Shown: positions 1-9,011, counted from the stretch's first letter. The stretch: 64,000 nucleotides of DNA from Marinomonas fungiae (GCF_001418205.1 NZ_LIQF01000006.1:186001-250000); one strand, 5' to 3'. Notes: a model not told the origin generated them from the letters alone. Numbers and translations: made by a program.

Positions 1-22
1 TGATTTAAGACTGGAGCCATCA

Positions 23-787
23 GTGACACTATTTCGTCCATGCATCGACCTACACCAAGGCAAAGTGAAACAGATTGTAGGGGGGAGCTTGAATGACACT
101 GGCGCTAAAGAAAACTTTATTAGCGACTACGACGCGGCCTATTACGCCAACCTATATCGTGAGCATGGTTTAACAGGTGGTCATGTCATTGCACTGGGCA
201 AGGATCACGAGAATAAACTAGAAGCGTTAAGTGCTCTTCGAGCCTACCCTAATGGACTTCAGTATGGCGGTGGTGTGACCGTTAAAAACGCAGCAGAATT
301 CCTAAAAGCTGGTGCCTCTCACGTTATAGTTACGTCGTACTTATTCGAAAACGGCGAATTCTCGTGGGATCGCCTTGATCAAATTAAGCGCGAAACAGGG
401 ACCGAACGTTTGGTTCTGGACTTGAGTTGTCGTCGTGTTGATGACAGTTGGTTTATTGCAACGGATCGCTGGCAGACCATTACCTCTACAGAAGTGAACC
501 TAGACAACTTAATCGAGCTCGCTAACCATTGCGATGAATTCTTAATTCATGCGGCAGATGTTGAGGGCTTACAAGCTGGCATTGATGAAAGGCTAGTCAC
601 TCTGTTAGGACAGGGCTGTCCAATTGATGTGACTTATGCAGGAGGAGCCCGATCCTTAGCAGATCTTAAGCGTGTGCATGAGCTGTCTAATGGTCAAGTC
701 GATTTAACCATCGGCAGCGCTTTGGATATCTTTGGTGGCAAAGGCGTCATTCTTGAAGATTGCATCAATTGGAACCATCAGCAGTAA
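23..787 (+). CDS. hisA: HisA, eukaryotic-type (ProFAR isomerase)
   Basis: This 254-residue protein should catalyse the fourth step of histidine synthesis, the isomerisation of ProFAR to PRFAR, in the cytoplasm. It resembles the fungal/plant HIS6 branch rather than usual bacterial HisA. The N-terminus has CIDLHQGKVKQIVGG (residues 7-21), a mid-protein LSCRR segment precedes a WQT motif, and the C-terminal part carries FLIHAADVEGLQAGIDE and VDLTIGSALDIFGG, all hallmarks I recall from yeast His6. Translation starts at a GTG with CTGGAG upstream at about 11-16. No other his gene lies in the window, so it is unlinked to a histidine operon here. The family call is strong; the catalytic role rests on homology. 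Confidence 0.93.
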   Translation: MTLFRPCIDLHQGKVKQIVGGSLNDTGAKENFISDYDAAYYANLYREHGLTGGHVIALGKDHENKLEALSALRAYPNGLQYGGGVTVKNAAEFLKAGASHVIVTSYLFENGEFSWDRLDQIKRETGTERLVLDLSCRRVDDSWFIATDRWQTITSTEVNLDNLIELANHCDEFLIHAADVEGLQAGIDERLVTLLGQGCPIDVTYAGGARSLADLKRVHELSNGQVDLTIGSALDIFGGKGVILEDCINWNHQQ

Positions 788-913
788 AATCTCAATTAAA
801 TCGGGGGTTCTTTACATGGTCCTCGATTTGTTGCGCATTCGCTGACTCGACATCTAAGCCTCATTACCGCATACTTGGCGCACATCTTATTTACATTAGG
901 AAACATTTCGACT

Positions 914-1654
914 ATGAGGATCATTCGTACTGGTTTTGTTCTAATTCCTTTGTTGTTAGCGGCATGTTCTTTGCCGACAAAACCGACTTCCTCTGACTCC
1001 ACTGCAAACGAAGTAGGTATACCCAACAACACAGAGGCTGAGCAAACATCAGAAACACAGTCTATCCAAGAGGACAAGACAGCAAAAACTGAACTTTCGA
1101 ATCAGGAGCTGTTGGCGCAGTATCAATCGTTGAAAACGCTTGCTGAACAGAATATTCAAGAACTTGAGTCGCGTCTTGGACGAACCATAAACAAACCAAG
1201 CTTGTCGATTCCTTCAACAAATGATATCGCTTTACTCAAGAGCAAGGTGAGCGAGCTACAAAGTTTCACGAGTGAGTTAACAACGCAGATCGTGGCGCTA
1301 GATAAACGTGTCATGGAACGTCGTGATCAACCCAAGAAAGGCGATCAGCTACAAGTTCATCTATCAGCATTGGAAGTAGATAATCAAGCCTCATTTAAGG
1401 CGCAACCGTTAGTTGGTAATTGGATTCGTGGCGAATCAAGAGTGGTTCGTTTAAACGAAAACTTTCTAATGGGAAATGCGACATCGGAGCCGCTTAACTT
1501 AACGTATACGGAAACGTACCAAATCATCATGAATGAGAAGCTAATCGGTACATTTGGACCAAATCGAGACAAATACGAACTTGAATTTGATGCACCAACA
1601 TCTGACCAAAAAGGCCAGATTATTGGCACATTAAAGATTCGTGTTCCGGATTGA
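914..1654 (+). CDS. Predicted lipoprotein with coiled-coil segment
   Basis: This is an uncharacterised protein of 246 residues. It begins MRIIRTGFVLIPLLLAAC, a short signal peptide with the lipobox LAAC, so Cys18 should be lipidated and the mature protein membrane anchored. The mature N-terminus is Ser/Thr/Glu rich and low complexity. A Glu/Gln/Leu-rich helical stretch that could form a coiled coil follows at about residues 65-125, then a C-terminal beta-rich domain of roughly 100 residues. An in-frame ATG lies 39 bases upstream at 875, but starting there would bury the signal peptide, so I chose the ATG at 914. It follows hisA after a 126-base gap. I do not recognise the C-terminal domain. 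Confidence 0.8.
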   Translation: MRIIRTGFVLIPLLLAACSLPTKPTSSDSTANEVGIPNNTEAEQTSETQSIQEDKTAKTELSNQELLAQYQSLKTLAEQNIQELESRLGRTINKPSLSIPSTNDIALLKSKVSELQSFTSELTTQIVALDKRVMERRDQPKKGDQLQVHLSALEVDNQASFKAQPLVGNWIRGESRVVRLNENFLMGNATSEPLNLTYTETYQIIMNEKLIGTFGPNRDKYELEFDAPTSDQKGQIIGTLKIRVPD

Positions 1655-1665
1655 CATCATGAGTC

Positions 1666-1688
1666 GAGGAAGCCTATAGGGCTTCCTC
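1666..1688 (+). terminator. Hairpin at the 3' junction of lipoprotein and kinase genes
   Basis: GAGGAAGCC at 1666-1674 pairs perfectly with GGCTTCCTC at 1680-1688 around a five-base loop, followed by TTCATTTT. It lies just after the lipoprotein stop and overlaps the last codons of the convergent gene. It probably acts as a terminator for the plus-strand transcript. Confidence 0.55.
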
Positions 1689-3350
1689 TTCATTTTCCTC
1701 TTTCGTATCTTTCACAGAAGCTGATTTTGCTGGCACCATAACCGATAAAGACTTTGGCATCACTTCCACTACTAGTTGCTCGGCTTCCCGATTCTCCCCA
1801 TCCAATACATACGACACTAGTTCTCCGTTTTTAGCCTCAAGTTTGACGCGATAAGCAGTCGCATGATGAACCCCCTCGTAATCGTGGGCTTCATAACGAT
1901 TAGTTAATCCGTGTCCAACCAGTTCCAAAAGATTTAAAATTTGTGCTCGATCAGGTGACAACCAAGTCAGATCCATCTCCCCATCCATTAAGTCTGGTGC
2001 ACCTCGACCTTGAGCAAGCAAGGTGGTTACTGGCGCAGCATTGGCAATAGTTAGACTCGGCGTATTAATCTCGGTCACTTCCTGATCATTCATTTGCACT
2101 TTATATACGGTACTTTTATTGTCACCTACGGCTTCAGACAGTCCTTGCAAATAGGCCAGCTGCCCACTGTTGTTTTTCTTCGCGCGGTCTGCTTTCTCAA
2201 TCATTTGCTGCTCAAACCCTACCCCACATAACAGGAGCATGACTTCATCATTACAGATCGCCGTGTCAATACGGCTTTCAACCCCTTCTATCAGCGCCAT
2301 ACACGCTGTTTTAACGGGATTAATTTTGACCCCAAAACCACAAAGGGCATAACTCAAAGCATTCGCCGTGCCCAATGGTATGATCCCAAGTTTCACCTGC
2401 GTATTCACTAGCTCCTGAGCAACTTCAGCGACGGTGCCATCACCACCACAGGCAATAATAACATCTGGATGTTTTCGCAAGGCTTTCTGCGCCCAATAGC
2501 TGCCATTATGCTTTTCCGATGTAGTGCGGATAGTCAGGTCGTAATAAGGTGACAGAAGCTCTATTATTTGCTCTTTACTTTGTTGCCATTGTCGAGTCCC
2601 CGCCACAGGGTTAGCAATCAGCCAAGCGGTGTTATGGACTCTCAAGGCTCCTTTGTGATGCATTGTCGACAACTTATGAAACTGGCGTTTGTTTAGGTGA
2701 GCACTTTTGCGCACACTCTTAATCTGCTTGATCACTCCAGCCACAGTTCGATCTGAGTGCTGGCTCAATAAATAGGCCGCCATCATAAATACCGAACGCC
2801 CTCGCCCAAGGGCACAGTGAACAATTACGCTTCGTCCTCCTTTACGATGGGTATGAATCCAATTTAAAGCGCGTTTCACCTGTACTTCAGAAGGTGTGGA
2901 ATGATCTAGAATCGGCACATTTAGATAGTCAATCCCTTCTCCAAGTAAAGTCCAATTAAGGGAGTTAAACTCGGCCGTCACATCTAACACAGCACAGATA
3001 TTGTGGCTTTTCAAAAAATGGATGTCCGACGGAAATAAGCGTCGAGCTAAGAACAGCCCGGGCTCGACTTCTTGGATTGCAGGTTCTTTATCTCGACTGC
3101 GGGCGATGGCGTTAAAGCATTGTGTCGCCCATAAAAATGGCCAAAGCGTCCAACGAACAGACAAAGGGATAGAACCATCGGCCCGCTTTCTGAAAATGGA
3201 AGGGTTATTAAAGATGTACGCTAAACTCACCACAAAGAAAGACAGTGCCGCCCACCCCCAAGCACTGCGAAAATATAAGTCGGCGGTTGTTATCCCTAAC
3301 AGTACAAATACTAGGGCAAGTAAAAAATACATATTCGTATGCAACAGCAT
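1674..3350 (-). CDS. Membrane-anchored dual-specificity phosphatase / diacylglycerol-kinase-family fusion
   Basis: This 558-residue protein joins two enzymes. Hydrophobic segments at about residues 5-22 and 29-47 anchor it in the inner membrane. A dual-specificity phosphatase domain follows (about 90-230) with the P-loop HCALGRGRS, placing the catalytic Cys at 179 and Arg at 185, and a possible general-acid Asp at 149. A diacylglycerol/sphingosine kinase catalytic domain (about 240-540) carries the nucleotide-binding GGDGT at 302-306 and a later LGIIPLGTANALSYAL motif. The start is supported by GGAGGAG upstream on the minus strand. It stands alone, convergent with the lipoprotein gene. Likely substrates are phospholipids or lipid phosphates, possibly with the two activities acting in sequence, but that is inference. 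Confidence 0.87.
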   Translation of the reverse strand: MLLHTNMYFLLALVFVLLGITTADLYFRSAWGWAALSFFVVSLAYIFNNPSIFRKRADGSIPLSVRWTLWPFLWATQCFNAIARSRDKEPAIQEVEPGLFLARRLFPSDIHFLKSHNICAVLDVTAEFNSLNWTLLGEGIDYLNVPILDHSTPSEVQVKRALNWIHTHRKGGRSVIVHCALGRGRSVFMMAAYLLSQHSDRTVAGVIKQIKSVRKSAHLNKRQFHKLSTMHHKGALRVHNTAWLIANPVAGTRQWQQSKEQIIELLSPYYDLTIRTTSEKHNGSYWAQKALRKHPDVIIACGGDGTVAEVAQELVNTQVKLGIIPLGTANALSYALCGFGVKINPVKTACMALIEGVESRIDTAICNDEVMLLLCGVGFEQQMIEKADRAKKNNSGQLAYLQGLSEAVGDNKSTVYKVQMNDQEVTEINTPSLTIANAAPVTTLLAQGRGAPDLMDGEMDLTWLSPDRAQILNLLELVGHGLTNRYEAHDYEGVHHATAYRVKLEAKNGELVSYVLDGENREAEQLVVEVMPKSLSVMVPAKSASVKDTKEENEEEAL

Positions 3351-3683
3351 ATTTGGCTCCTCCTACTCCGCTAACTTATCCGACTATCCTTTTACAAAGG
3401 TCGGCTTCTCCTTCAATACCATAACCATAAGACATTCATTCGTAAATCTTTGCTGAGGATATCGCTATTTTTATGCATTTTAGAGACAAAGAAGAAAGCC
3501 TATAAAAAACACCAAAAATACATTTTTCCTGATTAAACACTGTGCTAATCTCGATTTTTGTTGGCTAGAAGTTATTGACCATTCTTTAACCATAGCCAAT
3601 TGTTCACGGGAAGAGCGACTTTTGCATTCTAGTGGCTTTTCTTTATCAAGTTCGTTGGTGCTTTTGCACCTGGAGTTATCTTA
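3351..3683. other. Intergenic region between divergent kinase and rsgA genes
   Basis: This 333-base AT-rich stretch has no credible gene. It must hold the two divergent promoters, but I see no strong -35/-10 pair. Just before the rsgA ribosome binding site (TGGAG at 3671-3675) sits a small perfect hairpin: GGTGC at 3657-3661, a TTTT loop, and GCACC at 3666-3670. Confidence 0.6.
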
Positions 3684-4667
3684 ATGGATGCATCTATCTC
3701 TTTGTTTGAACTAGGATGGCAAACCTATTTCCAACAGCAGTTGTCATTGGATGACCTAGAAGCGCATAAAATTGCACGTGTTTGCCGAGTGGAACCGTCC
3801 AATTACACCTTACTTTCTGAGCAAGGTCTCATCAGTTTAGCAGTACAACCCTCGCAACCGAATATGACAATCGGTGATTGGGTGATCGTTAACTCTGATA
3901 ATCAGTTCGTCCGTAAATTGGATCGCAGCGCCCTTTTCAATCAAGAGCAAAAGCTTATTGCTTCCAACATTGATACGGTATTGATCGTAAGTGCACTTGA
4001 TGACAATTTTAATATTGAACTGATTAAGCGCTACCTTGAATTAGTACATGAAGCAGAGTCTGACGCAATTGTCGTGTTAACCAAGGCTGATTTGTGTGAC
4101 GAAACGGAAGTGGATGAGAAGCGGGATCGCGTTCAGCGCCTCAACCCTTTACTTATGATAGAAACTGTTAATACCAAGTCGGCAGAGCCTGTGGAAGCGC
4201 TAAAAAGCTTCTTTAAGAAAGGTAAGACAATCGCTATTCTTGGTGCACCGGGTGCGGGTAAGTCCCGTTTAGTGCGTAGCCTAATTGATTTAGATGATGC
4301 CAACACTCATTTTAGCGTTGCGCAAGACTCATTATTCCGCCTTCCAAATGGCTCCGTTCTATTAGACTCCCCAGAGTTACGAGAACTACAAGCGAGTGAG
4401 GCGATGAGCTCTGCATCAGGACTTGAAGTGGTTGCTAAGCTTGCTGAGAAATGCCGTTTCAATGACTGTACACACAGCAATGAGCCAGGCTGCGCGGTGA
4501 GAAAAGCACTGGATGACGGTGAAGTTGAAGAGCAACGCGTGAAAGCTTTTAAACGTGCGAATTTCTCTTATGATGAAGATAGCTCATCCAAATCTAAGCC
4601 TCACGATAAATTCCATCGTAGTGCTCACTCAGACGCACGTGCTCGGAAGCACAGCATTACTGAGTAA
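3684..4667 (+). CDS. rsgA: RsgA-like circularly permuted GTPase (divergent)
   Basis: RsgA GTPases act late in assembly of the 30S ribosomal subunit. This 327-residue protein shows the permuted order: G4 TKAD at 133-136, then G1 GAPGAGKS at 187-194, then the G3 position DSPE at 228-231. A C-terminal zinc knuckle follows with Cys257, Cys262, His264 and Cys270. An N-terminal OB-fold region precedes the GTPase. The usual family motifs as I know them are GxSGVGKS and DTPG, so both G1 and G3 are altered, and the G3 glycine is replaced by Glu. This may be the second, divergent RsgA that some gammaproteobacteria carry rather than the canonical copy. GGAG precedes the ATG, and a strong terminator follows. 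Confidence 0.85.
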   Translation: MDASISLFELGWQTYFQQQLSLDDLEAHKIARVCRVEPSNYTLLSEQGLISLAVQPSQPNMTIGDWVIVNSDNQFVRKLDRSALFNQEQKLIASNIDTVLIVSALDDNFNIELIKRYLELVHEAESDAIVVLTKADLCDETEVDEKRDRVQRLNPLLMIETVNTKSAEPVEALKSFFKKGKTIAILGAPGAGKSRLVRSLIDLDDANTHFSVAQDSLFRLPNGSVLLDSPELRELQASEAMSSASGLEVVAKLAEKCRFNDCTHSNEPGCAVRKALDDGEVEEQRVKAFKRANFSYDEDSSSKSKPHDKFHRSAHSDARARKHSITE

Positions 4668-4680
4668 TCCTTTGATATAA

Positions 4681-4707
4681 AAAAACCTGCTTCATGCAGG
4701 TTTTTTT
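4681..4707. terminator. Bidirectional rho-independent terminator
   Basis: AAAAACCTGC and GCAGGTTTTT pair around a short TTCAT loop, with A and T runs on either side. It lies between the convergent ends of rsgA and the M23 peptidase gene and can serve both strands. Confidence 0.88.
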
Positions 4708-4730
4708 ATATCCCCTAATACCGTCTAGCT

Positions 4731-6104
4731 TTACAATAACTCTTTGGCATTCATCATTTCAGTCCAAGCCGCAATTGAGCGGTCAAACTCGCCTCTTTCA
4801 GCTTTTGGAATCGATGACATGGTCGGAATTTTGGCTGTCATAGGATTAACTGGTCGACCGCCAATATGCAGCTCATAATGCAAGTGAGGGCCTGTTACAC
4901 GGCCAGTAGAGCCAGATAATGCAATAACCTGGCCCCGTTTCACTCGCTGCCCTTTTTTCACTAAAATTTTACTCAAGTGCAGAAAACGCGTGCTGTACTT
5001 ACCAATGTTATCGATGTCGATGTACTTGCCAGCATAGCGGTGATTTGCTGTACGCGTCACCACACCATCTCCAGTCGCAAGCACCTGCGTACCATTTGGC
5101 GTAGCGAGGTCAGTGCCATTATGTGGCGCGGGTCTTCCGGTAACAGGGTGCAACCGATTTGGATTAAAGCCCGAGCTCACTCTATAGTTTGCCGCTGTGG
5201 GCCAGCGACGTAAAGCTGGCGTTAAACTGTTGCCATTTTCATCATAAAAACGGCCATCAGAGCTATTTAAGAACGCCTGATAAAACTGTCCACGCACCTT
5301 AATACGCACGGCTTCCACTTGCTCCGAACCAACCGTTTCACCGTCGACATCACCTTGCTTAAGAACTACATCAAAGGCATCCCCTGCGCGAATATCACGA
5401 CGAAAATCAAGCCGCCCTTTTAACAAGTCACTAATTGTCATGACGTTAGCATCGGACAATCCCGCACGTTTTGCAGACAAATAAAAGCTGCCCTCTACCG
5501 AACCATGCTTGGTAAACTGGCTCCAACTAATAGGCTTGAGCTCTTCTTTGTAAACAAAACCACCATTGTCATGCTGAACGTACGCAATCGTTTTACTGGG
5601 GTCAATTTTACGAGAGATTCGCACTAATTCATCTTTTTCATTGGTTTCAAAGCGCAGACTGTCCCCAACTTGAAGAGGTTCTAATACCAAGTATTCCTGA
5701 TCTGCCTCTAATATGTTGTAAAGCGTTGCAATCGGAAAGCCATAGCTTTGAAAGATGCCTTCTAAGGTATCGCCAGATTTAATCAAATGCTCCACCTGAC
5801 GAGGCTTTGGTACTGATTGAGCCACTTGATCCACTAGGGAAACCTCTTCGCCTTCGCGTACGCCAATCTCTGGCGGTGCTAAAGAATCCAGCGAGGGAGG
5901 CGGCGGCACATTAGCTATCTGGGTTGTAATAGGCGTCAGCACTATGCGACTGTTAGGCAACGCCTCATAGTTAGCCGCCCGCTCGTCGTCCTCAACAGTC
6001 CCTTCATAAATAATTAAAAATAATACAAAGACTGATACTAAGACCAGAGCCCAAAGTCGCGGGCCACGAGGTAGCCAACTTAGTTTCCTTTTCGGTTGAA
6101 CCAT
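4731..6104 (-). CDS. M23 family peptidoglycan endopeptidase (MepM-like)
   Basis: This 457-residue protein is a periplasmic murein DD-endopeptidase that cuts cross-links during wall growth. A single transmembrane anchor lies at about residues 17-33. A LysM/OapA-like region at 103-150 includes the HLIKSGDTLEGIF segment typical of peptidoglycan binding. The C-terminal LytM domain keeps the metal and catalytic residues: His328 and Asp332 (PHNGTD), His376, and HLH at 407-409. The architecture and length match E. coli MepM, which is about 440 residues. It is a single gene, terminated by a shared hairpin with rsgA. A GGAATGAAG stretch upstream of the ATG is only a moderate ribosome binding site. Confidence 0.9.
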   Translation of the reverse strand: MVQPKRKLSWLPRGPRLWALVLVSVFVLFLIIYEGTVEDDERAANYEALPNSRIVLTPITTQIANVPPPPSLDSLAPPEIGVREGEEVSLVDQVAQSVPKPRQVEHLIKSGDTLEGIFQSYGFPIATLYNILEADQEYLVLEPLQVGDSLRFETNEKDELVRISRKIDPSKTIAYVQHDNGGFVYKEELKPISWSQFTKHGSVEGSFYLSAKRAGLSDANVMTISDLLKGRLDFRRDIRAGDAFDVVLKQGDVDGETVGSEQVEAVRIKVRGQFYQAFLNSSDGRFYDENGNSLTPALRRWPTAANYRVSSGFNPNRLHPVTGRPAPHNGTDLATPNGTQVLATGDGVVTRTANHRYAGKYIDIDNIGKYSTRFLHLSKILVKKGQRVKRGQVIALSGSTGRVTGPHLHYELHIGGRPVNPMTAKIPTMSSIPKAERGEFDRSIAAWTEMMNAKELL

Positions 6105-6457
6105 AGAGAGTAAACTTCATTCCAGGGCAGCTCTCTGCTGCCAAAATAAATTATTAATATCATTCTAATCAGGCAATATACCCGAGCTTGTTATAAGTCT
6201 GCCACATCTTGCCTGAGTCTCATTAAAAATGACAGTCCATCAGACCAAGCAGGAGCATGAAATCGTATCCATTACACGATCTTGATACACGACAATAGCT
6301 ATGATCACGTCAGCTCGCACTATAACTAGGTAAAGGTAAGCAAGCCTTACAGAATAACTAGCAAAGTCAGTTAGCTGTCTTAATCAGACATGTTCTAACA
6401 CCTAATTTTAGGATACATTGGAGGCTCTCTTCTCGTTCTAGTAGGCGTTACTTTTCC
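6105..6457. other. Intergenic region between divergent M23 peptidase and fdhD
   Basis: This 353-base region holds no credible gene. It contains a small hairpin GGCAGC/GCTGCC at about 6124-6140 and a GTAAG/CTTAC inverted repeat at 6336-6350. A GGAGG at about 6420 lies too far from the fdhD ATG to be its ribosome binding site, and no in-frame upstream start exists. Promoters for both neighbours must lie here but I could not assign them. Confidence 0.55.
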
Positions 6458-7246
6458 ATGAAGCAGCTTGGCACCCAAACTCAGTTTTACTCAAATCAAG
6501 ACGGTCAGTTTGAGATAGAACTTGTACAAGAAGTTCCTATTGCAATCAGCATCAATGACCTCAACTACGCTGTCATTATGATTACACCCGTAGACGTGGA
6601 AGCCTTTATCGTCGGCTTCGCCTACTCTGAAGGCTTAATTATCCAAGCGAATGAAATACTCGATATTGATATTAACCATGTCACCAGCGAACTTGAAGAT
6701 GTGCCAACACACATTGATGCCAACATAAAACTGACTGGCCGTGCTCAACATCGCTCCTCCGGGATCATGCGCCAACGAAAAGGAACCAGCGGCTGCGGGC
6801 TCTGTGGTATAGAAGCCATCGAACAAAGCTTTCCACAACTCGCTCCCCTTACAGCCAGCCCTTCTCTAAAAGATCAGCAATGGCTTGCAGCCAAACAACA
6901 TTTCTCTGAACACCAAGAAGTCGGCGGTATATCTGGCGCTATTCATGGCGCTATGTTGCTGGACGCCGAAGGTCAATTTCTATGTTTTGCAGAAGACATT
7001 GGCCGTCATAACGCTTTAGACAAACTAATTGGTAAAGCACTTTTAAATCAGATACCGCTAGCAGATATGCATATATTAATGAGCAGTCGTTGTAGTACCG
7101 AATTAATTCTAAAAGCAGTACGAGCCAAAGTAGCTAGCCTTGGTCATCTCGCTTCTCCAAGCACCTTGGCGGTAGCTCAAGCGAAACAGTACGGCCTTCA
7201 TCTCATTCATATCCCTAGGCAAGCAACACCACGTTATTACAACTAA
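6458..7246 (+). CDS. fdhD: FdhD, formate dehydrogenase sulfurtransferase
   Basis: FdhD passes sulfur from the IscS desulfurase to the molybdenum cofactor of formate dehydrogenase. The 262-residue protein has the GTSGCGLCG signature, with the sulfur-carrying pair at Cys113 and Cys116. It also has the FAEDIGRHNALDKLIG motif and a later SSRCSTELILKA segment typical of the family. No formate dehydrogenase subunit gene lies nearby. The ribosome binding site is weak and the upstream region is long. Its 3' end overlaps the convergent diguanylate cyclase gene by four bases. Confidence 0.95.
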   Translation: MKQLGTQTQFYSNQDGQFEIELVQEVPIAISINDLNYAVIMITPVDVEAFIVGFAYSEGLIIQANEILDIDINHVTSELEDVPTHIDANIKLTGRAQHRSSGIMRQRKGTSGCGLCGIEAIEQSFPQLAPLTASPSLKDQQWLAAKQHFSEHQEVGGISGAIHGAMLLDAEGQFLCFAEDIGRHNALDKLIGKALLNQIPLADMHILMSSRCSTELILKAVRAKVASLGHLASPSTLAVAQAKQYGLHLIHIPRQATPRYYN

Positions 7247-8844
7247 TGATCGGAAGACTTTGAGCTAGAAACGTGATCCGAGAAACAAACACAATTTCTG
7301 CCCGCGTTTTTAGCTTTATACAGCGCTCTATCCGCTTGTTTAATCGCCAGATCAATATTCTGCATGGTCACGCTCTCATGAACGCATCCTAAGCCAACGG
7401 ATACCGTAATACGCTGAACTTTTGGCATCTGCGTACTGGCAATGCTCTCACGTAGAGATTGTGCAAGATTAAACGCTTTTTCAGCATTGGTGTTCGGCAA
7501 AAACACCAAAAACTCTTCCCCTCCTACACGGCAGGCAATATCACCTTCACGTATAAAAGTTTTCATTTGAAACGCTAGCTGCTGGATCACTAGATCCCCC
7601 ACATCATGACCGTAGCGATCATTCACGGCCTTAAAGTGATCAATATCTAATGCTAGCACTGAGAAAGGTTCATTGTTCGCTTCAAACTCATCCAGTAATC
7701 GCTGCATACCGCGCCGATTATACAAATTGGTTAACGGGTCAGTTTGACTAACCGTATCAAGTTGATGAATTTTATCGTTCAACAAACCAATAGCATTCAA
7801 CACCGCCATTTTTAATTGGGACGCTTCATAATACCAAGAACGAATGGCCAAAATACTTTGCTGAACATCTTTCTCATTGACTCTTTCAGCATTGCGAGCA
7901 AGTTGTCGTAGCGGTCGGGAAATGAGCAAAGCCAAAAACCAGATCACGATTAAAGTCAGTATTGCAAGTGGCAAACTTTGCCAAAACACCCTCATTAAAT
8001 GCTCATCCAAAGAAGCCAATACCTGCTCTCTTGGCTTCTGCACCACAACGCCCCAATTGGCGGCACGTACTGGTGCAAAGCCTGCCAACATATCGATCCC
8101 TTTAGAATTACGACCTTCTGCACTGCCTTCGAAACCTGTCATGGCTTTCTGCACAAGCGGCATCTGCGCCACATTTTCCCCAACGCGCTCAGGATCGATG
8201 TGGAACAGTAACTCTCCGTATTGATCAACCACATACAAGTAAGAGTGATCGGTAAAGTAATGCTCTCTCATCAGGCGGGATAGAGAGCCATTCTTATCTA
8301 AATAGATCGTGCCAGCGATGTAGCCCAAATATTGGCCATCTTCGTTCCAAATAGGGTGAGAAATACTAATAATCGTATGACCAGATATAGAATGAAAAGG
8401 GTTACTGATTAAAGGTTTACGTTCATAAAATGATTGACGAGTATTTTCGGGCAGCACGTATCCTTTACTGATGGTTGTTTCAGGATAAACCGCCATCACT
8501 TCAGCTTTACTGTTCACCACAATCGCAGAGTTAAACACGTCTAACTGATTGACCAACCGATACACTTCCTCATCGGCTTTAACACTTGTTAGAGGCTCTT
8601 TAGCGAATAAGCTCGCACTAAAAGCAATCGAATGTTGCGCGGTATTTAGCATCATCTGAGCCGACTCCGCGACTTTCGATGCATAGCGCTGATTTGCAAT
8701 TAGAGTATTCTCGACAAGTAGCGTACGCTGCACGTTATATATCGCTAAATAACTATTGCCTAATGTTACTAAAACACTGCCAACGGTTAAAAGAAGAATC
8801 AATCGACGCAAATCAGCGCGAAGAACATATCGTAATAGCAACAT
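7243..8844 (-). CDS. Membrane diguanylate cyclase with Cache sensor
   Basis: This 533-residue inner-membrane enzyme should make cyclic di-GMP. An N-terminal membrane helix (about 12-35) is followed by a periplasmic double-Cache-type sensor of about 250 residues, a second helix near 290-312, a HAMP-like stretch, and a GGDEF domain. The active site reads GGEEF at 441-445. The product-inhibition I-site RxxD lies at 432-435 (REGD), five residues upstream as expected, so the enzyme is likely active and feedback inhibited. It is a single gene, convergent with fdhD. The ligand sensed cannot be read from the sequence. Confidence 0.92.
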   Translation of the reverse strand: MLLLRYVLRADLRRLILLLTVGSVLVTLGNSYLAIYNVQRTLLVENTLIANQRYASKVAESAQMMLNTAQHSIAFSASLFAKEPLTSVKADEEVYRLVNQLDVFNSAIVVNSKAEVMAVYPETTISKGYVLPENTRQSFYERKPLISNPFHSISGHTIISISHPIWNEDGQYLGYIAGTIYLDKNGSLSRLMREHYFTDHSYLYVVDQYGELLFHIDPERVGENVAQMPLVQKAMTGFEGSAEGRNSKGIDMLAGFAPVRAANWGVVVQKPREQVLASLDEHLMRVFWQSLPLAILTLIVIWFLALLISRPLRQLARNAERVNEKDVQQSILAIRSWYYEASQLKMAVLNAIGLLNDKIHQLDTVSQTDPLTNLYNRRGMQRLLDEFEANNEPFSVLALDIDHFKAVNDRYGHDVGDLVIQQLAFQMKTFIREGDIACRVGGEEFLVFLPNTNAEKAFNLAQSLRESIASTQMPKVQRITVSVGLGCVHESVTMQNIDLAIKQADRALYKAKNAGRNCVCFSDHVSSSKSSDH

Positions 8845-9011
8845 CTAATACTCGTAATTCGGTTGGCATTGCTGCGTCCACAACAACGCTTGAATCAGTT
8901 AGAACGCCTCGCCTTCGGAACTTTCGCCCGTAAACTCGCGCCTGACATTTTGTGCGTATATAAATAACGCGCTAAGCAACCAGTCGAGCGTTCACAAGTA
9001 CAAGTGTAAAC

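Noticed and set aside
760..996. A 78-codon plus-strand frame between hisA and the lipoprotein gene
   Set aside because: It overlaps the hisA end and the lipoprotein start in another frame, has no ribosome binding site and no recognisable motif.
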